Source: Xanthobacteraceae bacterium
Lineage (GTDB): Bacteria > Pseudomonadota > Alphaproteobacteria > Rhizobiales > Xanthobacteraceae
Length of the DNA: 13,469 nt
Direction: 5' to 3'
Assembly: GCA_030037105.1 (NCBI GenBank)
Contig: JASHRY010000144.1
Coordinates: forward strand, 1 to 13,469
Shown here: in pieces, positions 7,931-13,469 of the stretch
How the letters are laid out: each line of letters starts with the position of its first letter
Numbering within the stretch: position 1 is the stretch's first letter
The notes under the pieces: model-generated
What the model was told of the DNA's origin: nothing
The model's database searches: none
Seen by the model: the letters and a program-made list of their open reading frames with translations, nothing else
Program-made: the position numbers and the translations under genes

Positions 7931-9082
7931 ATGGGGTCGAACATTTTGTCGCACTTGCACGCGCTCGGCGGCGGCGTAACGGAGTATGTCATTCCTTTTC
8001 TGTTCGTTCTTAGCCTTGTCGTTTTTTTTCATGAGTTGGGTCATTTTCTGATTGCACGCTGGTGTGGCGTGCGAGTCCTGGTTTTTTCCATAGGGTTTGG
8101 ACCCGAGCTCGTCGGTTTCAACGATCGCTACGGCACGCGCTGGAAAATCTCCGCCATCCCCCTCGGCGGGTTCGTGAAATTTCTCGGCGATGAGAATGTG
8201 GCGAGTGCCACGACAGGCTCTCGCCTCGCCAACATGGACGCGAGCGAGAGCGCGCGCAGTTTCGCGCTCCAGCCCGTACTTAAGCGCGCGGCCATTGTCG
8301 TGGCGGGGCCGCTGGCGAATTTCGTTCTGGCGATTGTGATTTTTACCGCGATCTTCACGCTGTACGGCAAACAAACAATGAGCGCCCGGGTGGATGCCGT
8401 GCAGCCGAACAGCGTCGCGGCCGCGGCCGGATTCCAACCCGGCGACCTCGTCGTAGCGATCGACGGCCGCGCCATCGGCAGCTTTGCCGATATGCAGCGC
8501 ATTGTCAGCACGAGTGCCGGCGAGACCCTCGCCGTCACGGTGGAGCGCGGGGGTGTGCGACGGGTGCTCAACGCCACCCCGGCGCTCAAGGCGGTCAAGG
8601 ACTATTTCGGCAACATCCATCGTATCGGGTTGCTCGGCATCAGCCGGTCGATGACGGCGGAAGACCTGAAACTGCACCCGGTGGCGTTGCCGCAGGCCGC
8701 CTGGATGGGCGTGCAGGAGACTTGGTTCGTGGTCGACCGGACGCTGAGCTACATTGGCGGCGTCATCGTCGGCCGCGAGGCTGCGGATCAGCTCGGCGGC
8801 CCGATCCGGATTGCGCAGATATCCGGGGAAGTGGCTACAATCGGTTTCGTTGCCCTTATTCACCTTGCGGCCGTTCTTTCCGTTTCAATAGGGTTGCTCA
8901 ATCTGTTTCCGATCCCCCTGCTCGACGGGGGTCACCTTTTGTTCTATTCGATTGAAGCCACGCGCGGCCGCCCGCTGTCGGAAAGGGCCCAGGAATTCGG
9001 CTTCCGCATCGGCCTCGCGATCGTCCTCATGTTGATGATATTTGCAACTTTCAATGACATTGTTCATTTGACGATGTCCTGA
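7931..9082 (+). CDS. rseP: RIP metalloprotease RseP (site-2 protease family)
   Basis: RseP is an inner-membrane zinc protease that cuts transmembrane segments of anti-sigma factors and cleared signal peptides. In E. coli it releases sigma-E by cutting RseA; the substrate in this organism is not shown. The 383-residue protein has the zinc-binding HELGH (34-38) in the first membrane helix (about 19-46), GPLAN (126-130) in the second (about 120-145), one PDZ domain (about 150-215), and the third zinc ligand region NLFPIPLLDGGH (324-335). A last membrane helix lies at about 359-375. One PDZ domain is typical of alphaproteobacteria; E. coli RseP has two. ATG 7931 is preceded by GGGGTAGG at suitable spacing and lies 42 bases after dxr. 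Confidence 0.95.
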   Translation: MGSNILSHLHALGGGVTEYVIPFLFVLSLVVFFHELGHFLIARWCGVRVLVFSIGFGPELVGFNDRYGTRWKISAIPLGGFVKFLGDENVASATTGSRLANMDASESARSFALQPVLKRAAIVVAGPLANFVLAIVIFTAIFTLYGKQTMSARVDAVQPNSVAAAAGFQPGDLVVAIDGRAIGSFADMQRIVSTSAGETLAVTVERGGVRRVLNATPALKAVKDYFGNIHRIGLLGISRSMTAEDLKLHPVALPQAAWMGVQETWFVVDRTLSYIGGVIVGREAADQLGGPIRIAQISGEVATIGFVALIHLAAVLSVSIGLLNLFPIPLLDGGHLLFYSIEATRGRPLSERAQEFGFRIGLAIVLMLMIFATFNDIVHLTMS

Positions 9083-9229
9083 AGGGTCGTGGGCGCGCAG
9101 CGCCGAATGAGTGAACGCATGAATCGTGAGGGAAGCGCCGTAAGACCAGGGCTTTGAGCAGAAAGAGCCGAGGGAGATTCTGAACAACTCGCCTGGGGGT
9201 GGCCACGAGGGGATGAGGGCGCTTTGCGC
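9083..9229 (+). other. 147-base gap between rseP and bamA
   Basis: This is the longest gap in the window. It holds a small perfect hairpin just after rseP (GGCGC 9092-9096, GCGCC 9100-9104, no T-run) and a short GCGC/GCGC hairpin (9219-9229) directly against the bamA start. I see no convincing -35/-10 pair and no GGAAC-type ECF promoter. Its length suggests that bamA may have its own promoter, but I cannot point to one. Confidence 0.5.
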
Positions 9230-11821
9230 ATGGACATGTGTGTGCGGGTAAGACGAGGGCTTGTCGTTGCCGGCTTGCTCCTCGGCGGTCTTTTCCTTGG
9301 CTTTGCCGCGGCCGCTCCCGCGGTCAGCGCGCCGGCGGAATCCGACTTGACCGCAAGCTCCATCGTGGTCGAAGGCAACCGCCGCGTCGACGCCGACACG
9401 ATCCGCTCGTATTTCAAGCTGGCGCCCGGCGAGCACCTCGATGCCGCCAAGATCGACGCCGCCTTAAAGGCCCTTTACGCCACGGGCCTGTTCGAGGATG
9501 TCCGCATCAATCGCTCGGGCGGCCGGCTCATCGTGACCGTGGCGGAAGCGCCGGTCATCGACCGCCTCGCCTTCGAAGGCAACAACAAGATCAAAGATGA
9601 GCAACTTCAGCAGGAAATCCAATCGAAAGCGCGCGGCACGCTGTCGCGTGCCACTGTGCAGGCCGACGTCGAACGCATCATCGAGGTCTATCATCGCAAC
9701 GGACGCTTCGACATCCAGGTCGTGCCGAAGATCATCCGACAGCCGAACAATCGGGTCGACCTGATCTTCGAGATCAAGGAAGGAGAAAAGACCGGCGTCA
9801 AGGCGATCGTCTTCGTCGGCAACCACGCCTACTCGGACTATCGCCTCAAGGACGTGATTAAGACTTCGGTCTCGCATTGGTACAGCTTCCTGCAGACCAC
9901 GGACGTTTACGACCCAGATCGAATCGAGGCCGACCGCGATCTGCTCCGGCGCTTCTACCTCAGTCACGGCTACGCCGACGTGCAGATCATCTCCGCGACC
10001 GGCGAATATGATCCGGCCAAGAAGGGTTTCATCGTCACCTTCACGATCGAGGAAGGACCGCTGTACCACTTCGGTGCGATCGACATTCAATCTAATATCC
10101 ACGCCGTCAATCCGCAGTCGCTGCGGTCCGTTCTGCGGATGAAGGCCGGTGACGTCTATAACGGCGACGCCGTCCAGAAAACGGTCGAGGACCTCACCGT
10201 CGAGATTGCCAAGCACGGCTACCCCTTCGCCACGGTGCGGCCGCGCGGCGACCGCGATGCCGCGAAGCGGATGGTCGGCGTGACCTTTGTCGTGGACGAG
10301 GGCACCCGCGCCTATATCGAGCGTATCAACATCCGCGGCAACACCCGAACGCGCGATTACGTGATCCGACGCGAGTTCGACATTGCCGAAGGCGATCCGT
10401 ATAACCGCGCCTTGATCGATCGCGCCGAGAGGCGGATCAAGAACCTCAATTTCTTCAAGTCGGTGAAGATCACCACTGAACCGGGCTCGGCGCCCGACCG
10501 GGTGGTGATCAATGTCGACGTCGAGGAGCAATCGACCGGCGACTTTTCGGTTATGGGCGGCTACTCGACCGCGGACGGCTTTATGGCGCAGGTGTCGGTT
10601 TCCGAACGCAATCTCCTCGGCACCGGCCGGTTCGCCAAGGCTTCCGTCACCTACGGGCAGTATATTCGCGGCGTCGGGCTTAATTTCGTCGAGCCTTATT
10701 TTCTCGATGACCGGCTCTCTTTCGGCACCAGTTTGTTTGCGCGACAGACTCTCGCCAGCCCGTACCTCTCATATGGCACCACGAACATCGGCACTTCGCT
10801 TAGTCTCGGCGTTCCGCTGCGCGAAGATCTCACGCTGCAACTGCGCTATTCGGTGTACTGGCAGGACATCAACCTGTCGTCGTCGATAGATAATTGCAAC
10901 AACATCAATCCGGATTTTTCCACGACATTTCCGACTCCGGCCGCCATAGCCGCCGCTGCCGCCGCCGGCGTGCCCTATGCAGGCGTGGCCACTGCCCAGG
11001 CGGCCGGCAAACAGTGGAACTGCCTCAGTTTCCAAGGCGCGTTGACGGATCAAGCCTCTCTGCCCGCCCGCATACAGGCGGCACAGGGGGGCTACCTGAC
11101 CTCGCTCGCCGGCTATGGATTGACCTACAACACCCTCGACAACAATAAGCATCCCACGAGCGGTATGCTGCTGAGCGTCGGCCAGGACTTCGCCGGTCTT
11201 GGCGGCAGTGTCGCCTATGTGCGCTCGGTCGTGGACTTCCATAGCTATTACGAGATCGTCTCTGATTTTATCGGCATCCTGCATCTGCAAGCCGGCAACA
11301 TGTTTGGACTTGACGGCCAGCAGATACGGTTTCTCGACGACTTCAAGATGGGTCCTAATCTCGTGCGTGGCTTTGAGCCGGCCGGTCTCGGTCCGCGCGA
11401 CGTCACCTCCTGTCCGGCGGGAAGCCAAAACATTTGCACCGCCGGCGATGCGCTCGGCGGAACGATGTACTGGGGCGCCAGTGCCGAGGTGCAATATCCG
11501 TTCTATTTCCTGCCCAAGGATGCCGGCTTCCGCGGCGCCGTATTCGTCGATTCCGGCGCGGAATGGGGCTATCAGGGAGCGACTTCGTGGGGGGTCACTG
11601 GAGAAATCAACGGCAACGTAACCACTTACAACGGCACCAGTTTCCCTTGCAAATGCGCCATGGTGTATGCCGACAGCCCGGCCCCGCGCGTGTCGGTCGG
11701 CGTCAGCCTGATCTGGGACTCGCCGTTTGGACCGTTGCGCTTCGATTTTGCCTATCCGCTGGTGAAAGAGTGGTATGACCGCACCCAGTTTTTCCAGTTT
11801 GGCGGCGGAACGCATTTCTGA
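9230..11821 (+). CDS. bamA: outer membrane protein assembly factor BamA (Omp85)
   Basis: BamA folds and inserts beta-barrel proteins into the outer membrane. The 863-residue precursor has a signal peptide (basic RVRRG at 6-10, hydrophobic core 11-28, likely cleavage after AVSA near 34). Five POTRA domains follow at about 42-108, 109-187, 188-276, 279-357 and 360-433. The C-terminal barrel (about 440-863) contains the loop-6 motif VRGF (712-715), the late motif SPFGPLRFDFAYP (831-843) and a terminal phenylalanine. An alanine-rich stretch (about 571-596) lies in a predicted surface loop. Cysteines occur in pairs at 556/598, 728/736 and 807/809. ATG 9230 has GAGGG (9215-9219) ten bases upstream; TTG 9224 and ATG 9236 are nearby alternatives. 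As usual in alphaproteobacteria, lpxD follows without skp. Confidence 0.96.
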   Translation: MDMCVRVRRGLVVAGLLLGGLFLGFAAAAPAVSAPAESDLTASSIVVEGNRRVDADTIRSYFKLAPGEHLDAAKIDAALKALYATGLFEDVRINRSGGRLIVTVAEAPVIDRLAFEGNNKIKDEQLQQEIQSKARGTLSRATVQADVERIIEVYHRNGRFDIQVVPKIIRQPNNRVDLIFEIKEGEKTGVKAIVFVGNHAYSDYRLKDVIKTSVSHWYSFLQTTDVYDPDRIEADRDLLRRFYLSHGYADVQIISATGEYDPAKKGFIVTFTIEEGPLYHFGAIDIQSNIHAVNPQSLRSVLRMKAGDVYNGDAVQKTVEDLTVEIAKHGYPFATVRPRGDRDAAKRMVGVTFVVDEGTRAYIERINIRGNTRTRDYVIRREFDIAEGDPYNRALIDRAERRIKNLNFFKSVKITTEPGSAPDRVVINVDVEEQSTGDFSVMGGYSTADGFMAQVSVSERNLLGTGRFAKASVTYGQYIRGVGLNFVEPYFLDDRLSFGTSLFARQTLASPYLSYGTTNIGTSLSLGVPLREDLTLQLRYSVYWQDINLSSSIDNCNNINPDFSTTFPTPAAIAAAAAAGVPYAGVATAQAAGKQWNCLSFQGALTDQASLPARIQAAQGGYLTSLAGYGLTYNTLDNNKHPTSGMLLSVGQDFAGLGGSVAYVRSVVDFHSYYEIVSDFIGILHLQAGNMFGLDGQQIRFLDDFKMGPNLVRGFEPAGLGPRDVTSCPAGSQNICTAGDALGGTMYWGASAEVQYPFYFLPKDAGFRGAVFVDSGAEWGYQGATSWGVTGEINGNVTTYNGTSFPCKCAMVYADSPAPRVSVGVSLIWDSPFGPLRFDFAYPLVKEWYDRTQFFQFGGGTHF

Positions 11822-11852
11822 TCGCGGCTGCGACCTCATTACGGCCGAGCGC

Positions 11853-12839
11853 ATGCCGGGTTTCTTTGCAAGCAATCGCGAGCTGACGATCCGCGAGATC
11901 GTGGCGCTGACCGGCGCCGAACCGCACCCCGACGCGGCGCTCGACCGGCGCATCGGCGACATCGCTCCGCTCGATACGGCGGGCGCCTCCGATATCGGGT
12001 TCCTCGACGATGCAAAACATCTCGGCGCGCTCGCCGTCACCCGCGCCGGAGCCTGCCTCATGGCGTCGCGTTTCAAGGCCGTGGCGCCAAATGGGATTGT
12101 CGTTCTGGTGACGGACGAGCCGTATCGCGCCTTCGTCGCGGTGGCGCGCGCGCTGTTTCCCTCCGCGTTGCGGCCGTCTTCGCTGTTCGGCGCGAGCGAA
12201 GGCGCGGAGGGCGCATATGTGCATTCCTCGGCGCGAATCGAGGCCGGCGTGACGCTTGATCCGCTCGCCGTGATCGGCCCCGGGGCGGAGATCGGCGCGG
12301 GCACGTTGATCGCGGCCGGTGCAGTGGTTGGGCCGGGCGTCGCCATCGGGCGCGATTGCGCGATCGGCGCCGGTGCCACGGTGCAAAACGCGCTGATCGG
12401 CGACCGCGTGACCATCCATCCCGGCGCCCGCGTCGGCCAGGACGGATTCGGCTATTTGCCGTCCCGGCATGGCCATCAGAAAATCCCGCAGACCCGCCGC
12501 GTCATCATTCAGGACGACGTGGAGATCGGCGCCAACGCCGCCATCGACCGCGGCTTCACTCGGGATACGATCGTCGGCGAGGGCACCAAGATCGACAATC
12601 TCGTGCAAATCGCGCACAACTGCGTCATCGGACGGCACTGCCTGATTGCCGGGCGGGCCGTCATATCCGGTGATGCGAACGTTGGCGACTTCGTCATGAT
12701 GGGCGGCAAGGGGGGCGGCGCAGACCAGGTTACGATGAGCGAAACGATATCCGACACTCCCGCCGCGGCGCCCGGGGTCGGCTCGCCTGCGCCGGTGCGC
12801 GGCAAGCCGGAAGGGGAAGGGGAAGGGGAAGGGGAATGA
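11853..12839 (+). CDS. lpxD: UDP-3-O-acylglucosamine N-acyltransferase with divergent, shortened C-terminus
   Basis: LpxD transfers a 3-hydroxyacyl chain from ACP to the amine of UDP-3-O-acyl-glucosamine, the third step of lipid A synthesis. The N-terminal uridine-binding domain (about 1-105) leads into left-handed beta-helix hexapeptide coils (about 122-295). The core is well conserved: VGQDGFGYLPSRHGHQKIPQ (194-213), GANAAIDRG (226-234) and KIDNLVQIAHN (246-256) with the catalytic histidine at 255. After about residue 265 it departs from the family. Gln292 stands where a second conserved histidine is usual (ADQVT rather than ADHVT). About ten residues of a coil seem missing, and the C-terminal helical extension is replaced by GKPE(GE)4. 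The length of 328 residues is slightly short. Start 11853 matches the family; ATG 11775 would overlap bamA. The ribosome-binding site is weak. Its activity is uncertain. Confidence 0.88.
   Translation: MPGFFASNRELTIREIVALTGAEPHPDAALDRRIGDIAPLDTAGASDIGFLDDAKHLGALAVTRAGACLMASRFKAVAPNGIVVLVTDEPYRAFVAVARALFPSALRPSSLFGASEGAEGAYVHSSARIEAGVTLDPLAVIGPGAEIGAGTLIAAGAVVGPGVAIGRDCAIGAGATVQNALIGDRVTIHPGARVGQDGFGYLPSRHGHQKIPQTRRVIIQDDVEIGANAAIDRGFTRDTIVGEGTKIDNLVQIAHNCVIGRHCLIAGRAVISGDANVGDFVMMGGKGGGADQVTMSETISDTPAAAPGVGSPAPVRGKPEGEGEGEGE
12809..12836 (+). repeat. GGGGAA tandem hexamer repeat at the lpxD/fabZ junction
   Basis: Four exact GGGGAA units (12813-12836) are preceded by a partial unit GGAA (12809-12812). 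In the lpxD frame each unit reads Gly-Glu. The last A is the first base of the fabZ ATG, so the purine run also supplies the Shine-Dalgarno sequence for fabZ. Unit gain or loss would keep the lpxD frame while changing its tail length. Confidence 0.9.
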
Positions 12840-13288
12840 CCGTCGAAGCCGTCGGCCCCGCCGACATCCATGAGATTCTGCGGCTGTTGCCGCACCGTTA
12901 TCCCTTTCTCATGGTCGACCGCGTCACCGACATACGCGGGGACGAACACGGTATCGGGCGCAAAAATCTCACGATCAACGAGCCGCAATTCGTCGGCCAT
13001 TTTCCGGGAAACCCGGTGATGCCCGGAGTGCTGGTGATCGAGGGGATGGCGCAAACCGCGGCCGTGCTTGTGCTGCGGCTGCAGAAGACGACCGAGCCGC
13101 GCCCGATGTTTCTCCTGACGATCGATAAAGCCAAGTTTCGCAAGCCGGCGGTGCCCGGCGACACGATTGAATACCACGTCGACAAGCTGGCGCGGCGCCG
13201 CGCCATGTGGTGGTACCGCGCCGAGGCCAAAGTCGGCGGCGCGCTGATCGCCGAAGCCGAACTCGGCGCGTACCTCACCGAGGCCTAG
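12836..13288 (+). CDS. fabZ: 3-hydroxyacyl-ACP dehydratase FabZ
   Basis: FabZ dehydrates 3-hydroxyacyl-ACP to trans-2-enoyl-ACP in fatty-acid elongation and so competes with LpxA and LpxD for the same substrate pool. The 150-residue hot-dog-fold protein shows LLPHRYPFLMVDRV (17-30), the catalytic histidine and glutamate in GHFPGNPVMPGVLVIEGMAQ (54-73; His55, Glu69) and DKAKFRKPAVPGD (97-109). The ATG at 12836 overlaps the lpxD stop as ATGA, so translation is probably coupled. The ribosome-binding region is the GGGGAA repeat. lpxA begins on the base after the fabZ stop. No missing key residue is seen. Confidence 0.97.
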   Translation: MTVEAVGPADIHEILRLLPHRYPFLMVDRVTDIRGDEHGIGRKNLTINEPQFVGHFPGNPVMPGVLVIEGMAQTAAVLVLRLQKTTEPRPMFLLTIDKAKFRKPAVPGDTIEYHVDKLARRRAMWWYRAEAKVGGALIAEAELGAYLTEA

Positions 13289-13469
13289 ATGGCGATCGAT
13301 CCGACCGCGCGCGTGGCCGATAGCGCGCGCATAGGGGAGGGCGTGGAGATCGGACCGTATTGTCTGGTCGGGCCGCAGGTCGAACTCGGCCCCGGCGTGC
13401 GGCTGATCGCGCACGTGCATGTCACCGGGGTCACGACGATCGGCGCGGGCACCGTCGTTTATCCGTTTG
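13289..13469 (+). CDS. lpxA: UDP-N-acetylglucosamine acyltransferase, N-terminal part (runs off window)
   Basis: LpxA adds the first 3-hydroxyacyl chain to UDP-GlcNAc, the start of lipid A synthesis. Only 60 codons are present. The translation begins MAIDPTARVADSARIGEGVE, typical of LpxA, and continues as left-handed beta-helix hexapeptide repeats (IGEGVE, IGPYCL, VGPQVE, LGPGVR), reaching the family motif TIGAGTVVYPF at 50-60. The ATG follows the fabZ TAG with no gap, and GAGG at 13280-13283 is five bases upstream. The frame is open to the last base. The catalytic histidine lies beyond the window. fabZ-lpxA adjacency is conserved across proteobacteria. Confidence 0.93.
   Translation, partial: MAIDPTARVADSARIGEGVEIGPYCLVGPQVELGPGVRLIAHVHVTGVTTIGAGTVVYPF

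Noticed and set aside
6602..8863. Open frame of 753 codons on the - strand opposite dxr and rseP
   Set aside because: It lies fully antisense to two well-recognised genes, is rich in Arg/His/Gly/Asp as expected from the reverse of GC-rich codons, and shows no domain I recognise. It is a GC-driven shadow.
9083..9229. ECF or heat-shock type promoter before bamA
   Set aside because: No GGAAC-like -35 with a suitable -10 is present, and the best TTGAGC-based pairing has a poor -10.
11775..11852. Upstream ATG for lpxD overlapping bamA by 47 bases
   Set aside because: The 26 added residues do not resemble LpxD N-termini; the family N-terminus fits ATG 11853. The weak ribosome-binding site leaves some doubt.
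12690..12839. Simple frameshift as the cause of the odd LpxD C-terminus
   Set aside because: The frame still reads residues resembling the family (GDFVMMGG, then GSPAPVR) on both sides of the divergent part, so substitutions and an in-frame deletion explain it better than one frameshift.

Overview
The window is strongly GC-rich and carries one co-directional run of housekeeping genes, all on the + strand: dnaE (3' part), rpsB, tsf, pyrH, frr, uppS, cdsA, dxr, rseP, bamA, lpxD, fabZ and lpxA (5' part). This order, the long S2 protein with a C-terminal helix-hairpin-helix-like extension, and the absence of a skp/ompH gene between bamA and lpxD point to an alphaproteobacterium, most likely of the order Rhizobiales/Hyphomicrobiales (Bradyrhizobium/Rhodopseudomonas/Rhodoplanes-like). 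The assignment rests on recognised protein families and gene order, not on a database search.

Layout. Positions 1-1410 hold the end of the replicative DNA polymerase III alpha subunit. A 136-base gap follows, with a candidate promoter and a well-formed structured leader in front of rpsB. rpsB-tsf (1547-3534) encode ribosomal protein S2 and elongation factor Ts. A 112-base gap before pyrH is largely filled by an imperfect palindromic repeat of a dispersed (REP/MITE-like) type. pyrH, frr, uppS, cdsA, dxr and rseP (3647-9082) are closely spaced: UMP kinase, ribosome recycling factor, undecaprenyl diphosphate synthase, CDP-diglyceride synthase, DXP reductoisomerase and the site-2 protease. A 147-base gap precedes bamA (outer-membrane protein assembly). 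bamA is followed by lpxD, fabZ and lpxA, whose products act in lipid A and fatty-acid synthesis. No stretch above 300 bases lacks a gene.

How the genes fit together. The first half supports translation and nucleotide supply. The second half builds the envelope: dxr supplies isoprenoid precursors, uppS makes the C55 lipid carrier, cdsA makes the phospholipid precursor, bamA inserts outer-membrane proteins, and lpxD/fabZ/lpxA make and use 3-hydroxyacyl-ACP for lipid A.

I see no phage, CRISPR, toxin-antitoxin or other accessory system, and no clearly new multi-gene system. The points most worth a second look are small. (1) The C-terminal third of LpxD is divergent and shortened and ends in a Gly-Glu tail encoded by a GGGGAA tandem repeat that also serves as the ribosome-binding region of fabZ. 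(2) A three-way-junction leader precedes rpsB. (3) A palindromic repeat sits in front of pyrH. (4) Some starts are unusual or ambiguous: TTG for uppS, GTG or ATG for frr. (5) BamA has paired cysteines in its predicted surface loops.
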